From Maricaulis sp963975345 (GTDB taxonomy: Bacteria > Pseudomonadota > Alphaproteobacteria > Caulobacterales > Maricaulaceae), in the NCBI RefSeq assembly GCF_963975345.1, contig NZ_CAXBGE010000013.1:1-64000 (forward strand): DNA of 64,000 bases. The letters are read 5' to 3'. The translations under genes and the position numbers were made by a program. The notes below the pieces were generated by a model that was given only the letters and a program-made list of their open reading frames with translations, did not search any database and had not been told where the DNA came from. This document shows positions 25,202 to 33,369 of this stretch, piece by piece; positions within the stretch are counted from its first letter, which is position 1, and each line of letters opens with the position of its first letter.

Positions 25202-26328
25202 GCGAACCTCATCATTGCTTTCTTGGCGACTGGCGAGAGCGGACCGCTCAGACGCAGGGCGACACTGTGGCCGAGTCGGCCCATCCGACCGCGCGTCAAT
25301 GGCACATTGCCGCAGCGCAATTCGACTTCACTGGTCGGCGAGGCATCCAGGAAGAGCGTGTCGCCAATCTTGAGATCCATCACCATGCCGAGCGTGACGC
25401 GCTGTTCGTCGAGCACGGCCTGGACTTCCATCTTGGTCGACCACAACTCGGTGGCGAGGTGGCCCTCCCAGATATTGTCGCGGCCGAATTTCTCGCCCAT
25501 GAATTGCTGCAGCAGCATTTTGCGGATCGGCTCAAGCGTCGCATAGGGCAGCAAAAGCTCAATGCGTCCGCCACGATCTTCCATATCGATCCGCAGCTTG
25601 ACCAGGATGGCGGCATTGGCCGGGCGGGCGATGGCGGCGAAACGCGGATTGGTCTCGACGCGCTCGAGATCGAAATCGACCTCGGTCAGCGGCTGGAAGG
25701 CCTGTTTGGCATCGCCAAGCACGACCTCGATCATCCGCTGGACCAACATGCGTTCAATCGTGGTGTAGGGCCGCCCCTCGATCCGCATCGCGGACGTACC
25801 GCGGCGGCCACCGAGCAGCACGTCGACGATGGAGTAGATCAGGTTGGAATCGACGGTCAGCAGGCCGTAATTATCGAGCTGCTTGGCGCGGAACACCGCC
25901 AGGATTGCCGGCAGCGGAATCGAGTTGAGATAATCGCCGAACCGGATCGAGGAGATATTGTCGAGGCTGACCTCGACATTGTCGGAGGTGAAATTGCGCA
26001 ATGAGGTCGTCATCAAACGGACCAGCCGGTCGAACACGATCTCCAGCATCGGCAGACGCTCATAGGAGACGAGTGCCGAATTGATGATTGCGCGAATGCC
26101 CGACTTGTCGGCCGCGTCATCGTCAGAGAGCGAGAAGCCCAGCAGGCTGTCGATCTCGTCCTGGTTGAGGATACGCTCCGCGCCGCCGCCTGCCTGGGGC
26201 AGGTCGCTGGAATCGTCGTCACCGCCAACCATGGCCTCCCATTCGGAGGCGAGATCGAGATCATCGCCATCCTCGGCCATCGCTTCCCATTCGGCAGCGA
26301 GCGCATCTTGGTCCATATCGTCAGACAT
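25198..26328 (-). CDS. fliM: Flagellar motor switch protein FliM
   Basis: The 376-residue C-ring protein binds CheY-P and FliG. The CheY-binding motif LNQDEIDSLLGF is at about residues 54-65, the middle CheC-like domain contains YERLPMLEIVFDRLVRLMTTSLRNFTS and the C-terminal SpoA domain has LKIGDTLFLDASPTSEVELRCGNVPL. Odd: an acidic N-terminal extension of about 50 residues with two copies of an EWEAM motif. It forms an operon fliL-fliM-small protein-MotE-like-TPR protein. Confidence 0.97.
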   Translation of the reverse strand: MSDDMDQDALAAEWEAMAEDGDDLDLASEWEAMVGGDDDSSDLPQAGGGAERILNQDEIDSLLGFSLSDDDAADKSGIRAIINSALVSYERLPMLEIVFDRLVRLMTTSLRNFTSDNVEVSLDNISSIRFGDYLNSIPLPAILAVFRAKQLDNYGLLTVDSNLIYSIVDVLLGGRRGTSAMRIEGRPYTTIERMLVQRMIEVVLGDAKQAFQPLTEVDFDLERVETNPRFAAIARPANAAILVKLRIDMEDRGGRIELLLPYATLEPIRKMLLQQFMGEKFGRDNIWEGHLATELWSTKMEVQAVLDEQRVTLGMVMDLKIGDTLFLDASPTSEVELRCGNVPLTRGRMGRLGHSVALRLSGPLSPVAKKAMMRFA

Positions 26329-26339
26329 GCAGTTCGGTC

Positions 26340-26948
26340 CTAATCGACAATCATGAATTCCTGAATCAGAACCGCGTCAGCGTGTTCCGGTTCGATGGCG
26401 AGATTGACCCGCCGCAATAATTCCAGCCGCACCCGGTGCATCCCGGCCGAGCCATAGAGGTCGTCCTCGCGCAGCTCACGCAGAAACATGATGAACTGGT
26501 CCATGATCGGGTCGATGTGCGCATCGATGACCTGGCCAAATTCGGCATTGGAGGATTCCAGTGTGATCTTCAGCATCACCGTAACCGGACGGCCATCAGT
26601 GGAGCGGATATTGGTGATGATCGGGTCTTCGGCGCCGTCGGCATTGCGCAGCGGGAAGTAATAGGCCTGAGCCTCATGTTCCGGTTCTGCCGCTGCTGGC
26701 GCGGCAGCCATCACCGGTTGGCCATGATCATCAAGCACCGGCTCGCCATGTTCATCAAGCATCGCCACCTGGGCGGCTTCTTCTTCGCCGCCACCGGCAA
26801 ACATCATGAAGCCGGCAACGCCCGCCAGAAGCAGAATGATCGCTGGCAGACCGATGAACAGCCCAAGCTTGAGCAAGCCCATTTTCGGCTTGGCTTTGGC
26901 TTCGCCGTCTTCTTCTTCGTCTTCATTTTCTTCCGGATCGTCGGCCAT
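26340..26948 (-). CDS. fliL: Flagellar basal body-associated protein FliL
   Basis: The 202-residue single-pass protein has an acidic cytoplasmic start (MADDPEENEDEEEDGEAKAK), a membrane helix (LGLFIGLPAIILLLAGVAGFMMF) and a periplasmic stomatin-like FliL domain ending VRLELLRRVNLAIEPEHADAVLIQEFMIVD. FliL supports stator function. ATG 26948 has AGGAG 6 nt upstream. It is the first gene of the fliL-fliM operon, 11 nt before fliM, and divergent from flgF. Confidence 0.94.
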   Translation of the reverse strand: MADDPEENEDEEEDGEAKAKPKMGLLKLGLFIGLPAIILLLAGVAGFMMFAGGGEEEAAQVAMLDEHGEPVLDDHGQPVMAAAPAAAEPEHEAQAYYFPLRNADGAEDPIITNIRSTDGRPVTVMLKITLESSNAEFGQVIDAHIDPIMDQFIMFLRELREDDLYGSAGMHRVRLELLRRVNLAIEPEHADAVLIQEFMIVD

Positions 26949-27025
26949 GACGGTCTCCTGCAAGGGAATCGCTTTGCATGATTAACGGTCAGCGCGGTTA
27001 ACACTCCGTAGCATTCGCACCGGAA

Positions 27026-27041
27026 CCGGCAATTCCTGCCC
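27026..27041. promoter_or_regulatory. ftr-like (FlbD) element upstream of flgF
   Basis: CCGGCAATTCCTGCCC lies 87 nt upstream of the flgF sigma-54 element. An identical 16-mer precedes flgI at 31704. The position and CGGCAA...TGCC form resemble Caulobacter FlbD-binding ftr enhancers. Confidence 0.65.
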
Positions 27042-27097
27042 AGTTGCCCGGACAGGATTGCCCTCATCAGACTGCCACCTCCGGGCCAATACCGCTG

Positions 27098-27110
27098 CAA
27101 GTCATTGATA
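27098..27110. promoter_or_regulatory. IHF-binding consensus site
   Basis: CAAGTCATTGATA fits YAA-N4-TTGAT-W exactly (reverse form of the IHF consensus). It lies between the ftr-like element and the sigma-54 promoter, where DNA bending is expected. Confidence 0.65.
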
Positions 27111-27127
27111 TATCCAAATATTAACCT

Positions 27128-27143
27128 TGGCACGCTGGATGCA
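27128..27143 (+). promoter_or_regulatory. Sigma-54 promoter of flgF-flgG-flgA-flgH
   Basis: TGGCACGCTGGATGCA has the -24 GG and -12 GC separated by exactly 10 nt (TGGCAC-N5-ATGC). Transcription is expected to start near 27154, about 50 nt before flgF. Confidence 0.8.
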
Positions 27144-27203
27144 ACGACTTGGGTTGGCGCCGCAGACCGTGGCGAACACCGGCATCCAGAATGGAATATG
27201 CCC

Positions 27204-27953
27204 ATGGATAATACCCTGATGATCGGCCTCTCGCGCCAAATGGCCCTGCGCCAAGCGATGGATGTGGTCGCCAATAACATCGCCAATGCCAATACGGCGG
27301 GCTTCAAGGTCGAATCACTTTTGATCGACAATGAGACCGCCCCGACCGCCCAACAGGATGACGGCCCGACCAATCTTCAATTCGTTGAAGCCTGGGGCAT
27401 GGGCCGCGATTTCCGCCAGGGCGAGCTGAACGTCACCGGCCGCCCGCTCGATGTCGGCATTGAGGGACAGGGCTTCTTCGCCGTCACCGTGAATGGCGCC
27501 GAGCAATACACCCGCGACGGCCGTTTCCGCCTCGACCAGACCGGCCAGCTTACCGCCCATGACGGCGCGCCGGTGCTCGATGCCGCCAGCCGCGCCCCGA
27601 TCATGCTCAACCCGTCAGCGCAGGCGACCACGATCACCGACAACGGCACCGTGATGCAGGACGGGGTCGCGATGGGAACCATCGGCGTGTTCGAAGTCGC
27701 CAATCTCGCCGGGCTCTCCAAGCAGGGCAATGGCCGCTACGTCCAGACCGACAATTCCGATGGCCGCAATGAGCCGCAGGCGGCGCTTTCGCCGGTCATG
27801 CACCAAGGCTTTGTCGAGGCGTCCAATGTCCAGCCGATCATCGAGATGACCGACATGATGACCATCATGCGCAGCTATCAGTCCGTCTCGAAATTCATCG
27901 AACAAGCCGAAGACATCAGCCGACGCGCCGTTGAGCGCCTCGGTCAGGTTTAA
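27204..27953 (+). CDS. flgF: Flagellar basal-body rod protein FlgF
   Basis: The 249-residue proximal rod protein has MDNTLMIGLSRQMALRQAMDVVANNIANANTAGFK at the N-terminus, GQGFFAV in the middle and the C-terminal GFVEASNVQPIIEMTDMMTIMRSYQSV. ATG 27204 (after GGAAT by 7 nt) was chosen; ATG 27198 would add MP. The frame also extends into the promoter region without good starts. It is the first gene of flgF-flgG-flgA-flgH behind a sigma-54 promoter. Confidence 0.95.
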   Translation: MDNTLMIGLSRQMALRQAMDVVANNIANANTAGFKVESLLIDNETAPTAQQDDGPTNLQFVEAWGMGRDFRQGELNVTGRPLDVGIEGQGFFAVTVNGAEQYTRDGRFRLDQTGQLTAHDGAPVLDAASRAPIMLNPSAQATTITDNGTVMQDGVAMGTIGVFEVANLAGLSKQGNGRYVQTDNSDGRNEPQAALSPVMHQGFVEASNVQPIIEMTDMMTIMRSYQSVSKFIEQAEDISRRAVERLGQV

Positions 27954-27970
27954 AGGGAAAGAGGACCGAT

Positions 27971-28756
27971 ATGCGCTCTCTCATGACAGCCGCCACGGGC
28001 ATGCAAGCCCAACAGCTCAATGTCGAGGTCATCTCGAACAATCTGGCCAATATGAACACAACCGGGTTCAAGCGGCAGCGCGCCGAATTCCAGGACCTGC
28101 TTTACCAGAACGTCCAACAGATGGGCACCGCCTCCTCGGACGCCGGCACCATCGTGCCGACCGGCATCCAGGTCGGGCTCGGCGTCCAGACCGCCTCGAT
28201 CTATCGCATCACCGAACAGGGCTCGCTGACCAATACCGGCAACCCGTTCGATCTGGCGATCAATGGCGATGGCTATTTTCGCATCCAGATGCCGAACGGC
28301 AGTGATGCCTTTACCCGCGCCGGCAGTTTCGCCGTCAGCCCGCAAGGTGAGATCGTCACCGCCGACGGCTACACGGTCGCGCCCGGCATCGTCATCCCGC
28401 AGGGCGCCCGCAGCGTTGCGATCAATGAACAGGGGCAAGTCCAGGCATTGCTCGACGGCCAGACCAACCCGCAAACGGTCGGCCAACTCGAACTCTCGAC
28501 CTTCAATAATGAAGCCGGCCTGGAAGCGATCGGTAACAACCTCTTCCTCGAATCCGCCGCCTCCGGCTCGGCCGCGACCGGCACGCCCAGCTCACCGGGT
28601 TATGGCTATGTCATGCAGGGCTTTGTCGAGGCGTCCAACGTCAATGCGGTGACCGAAATCACCTCGCTGATCCAGGCCCAGCGGGCCTATGAAATGAATG
28701 CCCGCGTTATTACCGCATCCGACGAAATGATGTCCGCCACCTCGAACCTTCGCTAG
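27971..28756 (+). CDS. flgG: Flagellar distal rod protein FlgG
   Basis: The 261-residue distal rod protein has MRSLMTAATGMQAQQLNVEVISNNLANMNTTGFKR at the N-terminus and GYVMQGFVEASNVNAVTEITSLIQAQRAYEMNARVI at the C-terminus. Length and motifs are standard (261-262 residues in most bacteria). It lies 17 nt after flgF, with AGAGGA before the ATG. Confidence 0.98.
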   Translation: MRSLMTAATGMQAQQLNVEVISNNLANMNTTGFKRQRAEFQDLLYQNVQQMGTASSDAGTIVPTGIQVGLGVQTASIYRITEQGSLTNTGNPFDLAINGDGYFRIQMPNGSDAFTRAGSFAVSPQGEIVTADGYTVAPGIVIPQGARSVAINEQGQVQALLDGQTNPQTVGQLELSTFNNEAGLEAIGNNLFLESAASGSAATGTPSSPGYGYVMQGFVEASNVNAVTEITSLIQAQRAYEMNARVITASDEMMSATSNLR

Positions 28757-28768
28757 GAGGACTGATTG

Positions 28769-29698
28769 ATGTTCCGCGCCAGCTTGCTCGCCCTCGCCTG
28801 CCTCACCACGGCACCGGCCCTCGCATCCGAGCCCGTCTTCCTGCGTCAATCGCTGGTCGTCGAAGGCTCACAAATCACCCTCGGCGACGTGTTCGAAATG
28901 GCCGGGCCGGAGGCCAACACCGTCCTCGCCCGCTCGCCCGCTCCGGGGGCGCGTCTGGCGCTCGACGTCAATTATGTGCGCCAGATCGCGGCCGATCACG
29001 ATCTCGACTGGGCCAATGCCAGCGGAATGCTGCGCCTGACAATCACCCGCGCCAGCCGCGTGCTGGATGCCGACGCGCTGACCAGCATGATCGAAGGCGA
29101 GCTAATGGCGCGCGAGGGTGGCCATCATGAAGTCCAGCTCGCCAATTCCAATCTCGCCCTGCACGCGCCGGTCGATACGGTTGGCGCGCCCCAGATCGGG
29201 ACCTTCAACTACGATCCGCGCTCGGGCATGCTCAGCGCCGACATCATCGCATGGGACGGTGCCGAACCGGTCCGTGTGACCGGCCGCGCTTATGAGACGA
29301 TCGACATTCCCGTGCTCGACCGCCCCATCGCCGCCGGCGAAATTGTCTCCGACAACGACGTCCGCTGGGTCTCCCAGCGCAGCGACCGGGTTCGCCCCGA
29401 TTCAGTGCTCAATCCCGACGACATCATCGGTCATCAGGCCCGCCGCGCCCTACGCGCCGGGGAAGCTTTGCGTGGGTATGACCTGCAACAGGCGATCCTG
29501 GTCAATCGCGGCGATCTGGTGACGCTGGTGTTTGAAGCGCGGGGCATCCAGCTCAGCGTTCGCGCCCGGGCGATGGAAAATGCCGCCGACGGCGAGAGCG
29601 TCCGCTTCGTCAATCTGCAATCAAACCGCACGGTTGAAGCCATGGTGGACGGCCCCGGCCGCGCCCGCGTCTTCGCCAGCCCTGCCGCCAGCTTCTAG
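28769..29698 (+). CDS. flgA: P-ring assembly chaperone FlgA
   Basis: The 309-residue periplasmic chaperone for FlgI has a signal peptide (MFRASLLALACLTTAPALAS) and a C-terminal SAF-type domain (LDRPIAAGEIVSDNDVRWVS, RRALRAGEALRGYDL, VNRGDLVTLVFEARGIQLSVRARAME). ATG 28769 follows AGGAGG by 8 nt; the TTG one codon before is not needed. It is the third gene of the operon. Confidence 0.94.
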   Translation: MFRASLLALACLTTAPALASEPVFLRQSLVVEGSQITLGDVFEMAGPEANTVLARSPAPGARLALDVNYVRQIAADHDLDWANASGMLRLTITRASRVLDADALTSMIEGELMAREGGHHEVQLANSNLALHAPVDTVGAPQIGTFNYDPRSGMLSADIIAWDGAEPVRVTGRAYETIDIPVLDRPIAAGEIVSDNDVRWVSQRSDRVRPDSVLNPDDIIGHQARRALRAGEALRGYDLQQAILVNRGDLVTLVFEARGIQLSVRARAMENAADGESVRFVNLQSNRTVEAMVDGPGRARVFASPAASF

Positions 29699-29713
29699 GC
29701 TTTGGAGACCCTC

Positions 29714-30454
29714 ATGATCCGCAAAATAGCCACCCTCGTCATTGCCTGTATCGCCCTGCAGGCCTGCGCCGCCACCGACCGCTTGGCACAAGTCGGTCGC
29801 ACACCAGCCATGACGCCAATCGAAAACCCGGCCGTGCTCGCCGGCACCGGACCGTCGCAAATCCCGATGCCTGTCATGCCGGGCCGGCTGCCTGCCACCC
29901 AGACCAATTCACTCTGGAGCGCCAATTCGCCAACTTTCTTCGGGGACCCGCGCGCTGCACGCGTCGGCGATATCCTGACAGTCAAGATCGATATTTCCGA
30001 CAGCGCACAGCTCAACAATACGACCAGCCGTTCGCGCGATGCGTCGGAAGATTCCGACCTGACCCAGTTCTTCGGACTTGATCTGACCAATGTGTTTGGT
30101 AGCAGGGTCGACCCGACCTCGCTGACCAGCCTCGGCTCGGCATCGTCCACCACAGGCACCGGTACGGTCAATCGCGGCGAATCCATCTCGCTGACCATTG
30201 CCGCCATCGTCACCCAGGTGCTGCCGAACGGCAACCTGGTGCTCGCGGGACGTCAGGAAGTGCGGGTCAATAACGAGGTTCGCGAACTTCTGATAAGCGG
30301 TATCGCGCGGCCACAGGACATTGGTTCCGACAATACGATCAGCCACACCCAGATCGCCGAAGCCCGGATTTCCTACGGTGGACGCGGACATCTCTCCGAA
30401 GTCCAGCGTCCCAGCTATGGCCAGGAACTCTACGACATCCTGATGCCGTTCTAG
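29714..30454 (+). CDS. flgH: Flagellar L-ring protein FlgH
   Basis: The 246-residue outer membrane lipoprotein forms the L-ring. Its signal MIRKIATLVIACIALQAC has the lipobox LQAC. Conserved parts include NSLWSANSPTFFGDPRAARVGDILTVKIDISDSAQLNNTTSRSR, PNGNLVLAGRQEVRVNNEVRELLISGIARPQDI and ISYGGRGHLSEVQRPSYGQ. ATG 29714 follows GGAGA. It is the last gene before a strong terminator. Confidence 0.97.
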   Translation: MIRKIATLVIACIALQACAATDRLAQVGRTPAMTPIENPAVLAGTGPSQIPMPVMPGRLPATQTNSLWSANSPTFFGDPRAARVGDILTVKIDISDSAQLNNTTSRSRDASEDSDLTQFFGLDLTNVFGSRVDPTSLTSLGSASSTTGTGTVNRGESISLTIAAIVTQVLPNGNLVLAGRQEVRVNNEVRELLISGIARPQDIGSDNTISHTQIAEARISYGGRGHLSEVQRPSYGQELYDILMPF

Positions 30455-30547
30455 CCGGCACCCGGCAACCGAATACCGGCCCGTTTCCGCAGATTGAATT
30501 CACGGAAGCCGGCCCGGACAGTGATCCCGCCACCATCGGGCTCATCT

Positions 30548-30583
30548 GGGCCGTTACGAGCGATCGTGGCGGCCCTCTTTTTT
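30548..30583 (+). terminator. Rho-independent terminator of the flgF operon
   Basis: GGGCCGTTACGA / TCGTGGCGGCCC form a 12-bp stem (two G-U type pairs in RNA) with a GCGA tetraloop, followed by TCTTTTTT. It lies 94 nt after the flgH stop. Confidence 0.88.
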
Positions 30584-30609
30584 GGGCAAATTACAGAACT
30601 GCAGCTGGA

Positions 30610-31038
30610 TCAATCGTCGCGGTGGACGCGTTCCTTGCGCTCGTGGCGCTCTTGCGCTTCGAGGCTGAGGGTCGCAACCGGGCGGGCGTCGAGCCGGGCA
30701 AGGCTGATCGGCTCGCCGGTCTCCTCGCAATAGCCATAGCTGTCGTCTTCGATCCGGCGCAGGGCGCTGTCGATCTTGGAGATCAGCTTGCGCTGGCGAT
30801 CACGGGCCCGCAATTCCAGCGAACGATCCGTCTCGGTCGAGGCGCGGTCGGCGATATCCGGCAAAGCGCCCTGGTCTTCCTGAAGGTTGGACAGGGTGGA
30901 TTTGCTCTCACGAAGGATATCTTCCTTCCAGCCAATCAGCTTGAGGCGGAAGTATTCCTTCTGCCGCTCATTCATGAACGGTTCGGCATCGCTGGGCTGA
31001 TAGCCCGCCGGGAGTTCGATTGATTCAGATTCCATCAT
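30610..31038 (-). CDS. dksA: DksA-type RNA polymerase-binding transcription factor with degenerate zinc finger
   Basis: The 142-residue protein has the DksA coiled coil (about 25-105, KEYFRLKLIGWKEDILRESKS...) with the tip residues DxxDxA (DIADRASTETDRSLELRARDRQRKLI). In the zinc-finger region YGYCEETGEPISLARLDARPVATLSLEAQ only the first of four cysteines is kept; the others are Thr, Ser and Ala, as in several alphaproteobacterial DksA proteins. It probably modulates transcription with ppGpp. Two adjacent ATGs at 31038 and 31035 are possible. It is downstream of fliX, same strand. Confidence 0.95.
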   Translation of the reverse strand: MMESESIELPAGYQPSDAEPFMNERQKEYFRLKLIGWKEDILRESKSTLSNLQEDQGALPDIADRASTETDRSLELRARDRQRKLISKIDSALRRIEDDSYGYCEETGEPISLARLDARPVATLSLEAQERHERKERVHRDD

Positions 31039-31214
31039 CGCCTTCCACTCAACTCTAATCAGCCAACAGGCTCTCCCCCAGAAAGCGGGCGGAGCATATT
31101 CGCGGTAATCGGTGAGTCAACGCACTGACGCTGTTCACCCGCGCGCTGCACCTAGCAATTATCTGACCAAATTGGGAAAGCTTCGGCAGCAGACCGGGAA
31201 AACCGCGGTCCGTT

Positions 31215-31625
31215 TCAGCCGAATTTGGCGAGCTCGACGGCCGCACGGATCTCGACCTCGTCTAGCGCGGCTTCAAGCCCGGCATCATTGGTGTCGTCAC
31301 GCCGCGTCTGCAGCAAGTTCATCAGGGCCACGAGTTTCGATTTCGGCAGTCCGCCCTCCAGCAGGGAGAGCTTCAGCTCATCGAGCACGTCGAGCAGGTC
31401 CATCGCCCGGCCCGTGGCCTGTTTGCGCGCCCCGGTGAAGTCGCCAACCGACTGAAGTGCCAAAATGGCATCGACCGAGTTGACGCCCGACATCGGTGCC
31501 GTCGCCATCGCGGCCGAGGATTGCGCCGCCTGCTCGAGCGAAAACGAGTCGCCGCCAGTCCGCGAACCGGCGGTTTTCTTGCCGGAAGAAACTGAACTCG
31601 ATGAGCGGGGTCCGGTGACTTTCAT
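31215..31625 (-). CDS. fliX: Flagellar assembly regulator FliX
   Basis: The 136-residue protein matches the Caulobacter FliX pattern: a Ser/Gly-rich start, VNSVDAILALQSVGD, RAMDLLDVLDELKLSLLEGGLPKSKL, then NDAGLEAALDEVEIRAAVELAKFG at the C-terminus. FliX couples early flagellar assembly to FlbD-dependent late transcription in Caulobacter. The gene is divergent from flgI, the same arrangement as in Caulobacter, and has a perfect CtrA box in its upstream region. Confidence 0.92.
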   Translation of the reverse strand: MKVTGPRSSSSVSSGKKTAGSRTGGDSFSLEQAAQSSAAMATAPMSGVNSVDAILALQSVGDFTGARKQATGRAMDLLDVLDELKLSLLEGGLPKSKLVALMNLLQTRRDDTNDAGLEAALDEVEIRAAVELAKFG

Positions 31626-31674
31626 GAAGAGAATCGCTTCCTGTTCGATACAGATCAGGGATGCGCTGCCGCCG

Positions 31675-31689
31675 TTAACAGAGCCTTAA
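31675..31689. promoter_or_regulatory. CtrA box, perfect TTAA-N7-TTAA, fliX side
   Basis: TTAACAGAGCCTTAA matches the consensus exactly, 50 nt upstream of the fliX ATG and close to an ftr-like motif. Confidence 0.85.
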
Positions 31690-31703
31690 TCTCGCGCGCC
31701 TAC

Positions 31704-31719
31704 CCGGCAATTCCTGCCC
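31704..31719. promoter_or_regulatory. ftr-like (FlbD) element upstream of flgI
   Basis: CCGGCAATTCCTGCCC is identical over 16 nt to the element upstream of flgF at 27026. It is 106 nt upstream of the flgI sigma-54 promoter and 14 nt from the CtrA box. Confidence 0.65.
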
Positions 31720-31775
31720 GGCGAATGGAGCAACCGGCGAGTTTTACCGCCTTCGGTGCCAATGCGCACCTCCCG

Positions 31776-31788
31776 TAAATTACTGATT
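31776..31788. promoter_or_regulatory. IHF-like site upstream of flgI
   Basis: TAAATTACTGATT matches the reverse IHF consensus YAA-N4-TTGAT-W with one mismatch, and an AT-rich tract follows to 31808. The order ftr, IHF, sigma-54 is the same as at flgF. Confidence 0.5.
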
Positions 31789-31824
31789 TAATAGAGATAA
31801 TATTATATCTTCCGCCAACGGGAC

Positions 31825-31840
31825 TGGCACATCATTCGCA
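31825..31840 (+). promoter_or_regulatory. Sigma-54 promoter of flgI
   Basis: TGGCACATCATTCGCA has GG and GC separated by 10 nt and a perfect -24 hexamer. Expected start near 31851, about 23 nt before the flgI ATG. Confidence 0.8.
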
Positions 31841-31873
31841 AGGCTTCAAGAGAACCATTTCGGAGACTGCAAA

Positions 31874-32989
31874 ATGCGTCTGTTCATCGCCATCCTGACG
31901 GTCTGCCTGATATCGGTGCCCGCGCTCGCCTCGTCCCGCATCAAGGACATGGTCGATGTCGAAGATGTCCGCGATAACCACCTGGTCGGTTACGGCCTCG
32001 TGGTCGGCCTCGATGGGACCGGCGACTCGCTGCGCAATTCCAGTTTCACCAACCAGTCGCTCAACGCGATGTTGGAGCATTTCAACGTCAATACCCGCGA
32101 TGCCAATCTGAACACCCGCAATATCGCCGCCGTGATGGTCACCGCCACCCTGCCGGCCTTCTCGTCCCAAGGCTCGCGCATCGACGTCACCGTCTCGGCC
32201 ATCGGCGATGCCGGCAGCCTGCAGGGCGGAACCCTGATCGGTACACCGCTATTTGACAGCCATGGACGCGCTTGGGCCGTTGGCCAGGGCACGTTGACCA
32301 TTGGCGGCTTCTCCGCCAGCGGCGACGGTGCCTCGGTGACACGCGGCGTTCCAACCAGCGGCCGCATTGCCAATGGCGCCTTGGTCGAAAACCCGTTTGA
32401 TGGCACGGGCGTCGATCCTTGGCAGGAGATTGCCAACCGGACCTCCCTGCGCCTGTCGCTGCGCAATCCCGACTTCACCACCGCCCACCGCATGGCCGCC
32501 GTAATAAACGCTTTCATGGGCGGCCAAGCGGCCCGCGCGACCAACCCGTCGACGGTCGAGCTGACCCGCCTAGCCTCCTATCGCGGTGACATGATTGATC
32601 TGCTCTCGGAAGTCGAACAATTGCGAGTCCAGCCCGATCAACCCGCGCGCATCATCATTGACGAAAACACCGGCACCATCGTGATGGGCGAAAATGTCCG
32701 CGTCTCCACCGTCGCGATCGCCCAGGGCAATTTGACGATCACGGTTCGCGAGAGCCCGATCGCCAGCCAACCCGCCCCCTTCTCCGATGGTCAGACCGCC
32801 ATTCTGCCTCGCACCGACTTGACCGTATCTGAGGATGCCTCCCAACTTGGCGTTCTCGATGGCGGCGTCTCGCTCAGCGAACTGGTTGATGGGCTCAATG
32901 CGCTCGGCGTTACCCCGCGCGACATGATCACCATTTTGCAATCCATCAAGGCCGCCGGCGCACTGCAGGCCGAGATCGAGGTTCTGTAA
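31874..32989 (+). CDS. flgI: Flagellar P-ring protein FlgI
   Basis: The 371-residue periplasmic ring protein has a signal peptide (MRLFIAILTVCLISVPALAS) and the conserved start RIKDMVDVEDVRDNHLVGYGLVVGLDGTGDS, QSLNAMLEHF, NIAAVMVTATLPAFSSQGSRIDVTVSAIGDA and the C-terminal DLVDGLNALGVTPRDMITILQSIKAAGALQAEIEVL pattern. It leads a three-gene operon; its stop TAA overlaps the next ATG by one base. Confidence 0.98.
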   Translation: MRLFIAILTVCLISVPALASSRIKDMVDVEDVRDNHLVGYGLVVGLDGTGDSLRNSSFTNQSLNAMLEHFNVNTRDANLNTRNIAAVMVTATLPAFSSQGSRIDVTVSAIGDAGSLQGGTLIGTPLFDSHGRAWAVGQGTLTIGGFSASGDGASVTRGVPTSGRIANGALVENPFDGTGVDPWQEIANRTSLRLSLRNPDFTTAHRMAAVINAFMGGQAARATNPSTVELTRLASYRGDMIDLLSEVEQLRVQPDQPARIIIDENTGTIVMGENVRVSTVAIAQGNLTITVRESPIASQPAPFSDGQTAILPRTDLTVSEDASQLGVLDGGVSLSELVDGLNALGVTPRDMITILQSIKAAGALQAEIEVL

Positions 32990-33369
32990 TGGAGAGCCTG
33001 CTCGATTTTCAGCTCAACCAAGCGCTCGGCGCCTCGCGTTCTGGCGGCGTCACGCCCCAGGCCAGCGGCACGACGCCCGACTCAGCCCGCGCTGCGGCCG
33101 AGGATTTCGAATCCGTCTTCCTCGCCCAGATGATGGAAGCGATGTTCGCGCAAGTCGGCCAAGATGATCCATTCGGCGGCGGACCGGGCGACAATGCCTT
33201 TCGCGGGATGCTCAACGAAGAATACGCCAAGGTGATGTCTCAGGCTGGAGGGCTTGGCCTGTCTGACCGTCTGACCACGGAAATCCTGCGCTATCAGGAA
33301 GCCGCCGACAGTCAGAATGGTGAACCGGCCGGCGAGTTGACCGGCGAACAGGGCGGAGAGAGCCAATGA
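32989..33369 (+). CDS. Rod-binding protein (FlgJ N-terminal domain type)
   Basis: The 126-residue protein contains only the rod-binding domain (ARAAAEDFESVFLAQMMEAMFAQVG ... AFRGMLNEEYAKVMSQAGGLGLSDRLTTEILRYQ). The muramidase domain of gammaproteobacterial FlgJ is absent, which is normal for alphaproteobacteria, where a separate hydrolase is used. It acts as a rod cap/scaffold in the periplasm. Coupled to flgI (TAATG) and to the next gene (ATGA). Confidence 0.88.
   Translation: MESLLDFQLNQALGASRSGGVTPQASGTTPDSARAAAEDFESVFLAQMMEAMFAQVGQDDPFGGGPGDNAFRGMLNEEYAKVMSQAGGLGLSDRLTTEILRYQEAADSQNGEPAGELTGEQGGESQ

Noticed and set aside
26982..27001. Two TTAA boxes upstream of fliL as a CtrA site
   Set aside because: They are 12 nt apart rather than 7, so they do not form the consensus; half-sites remain possible.
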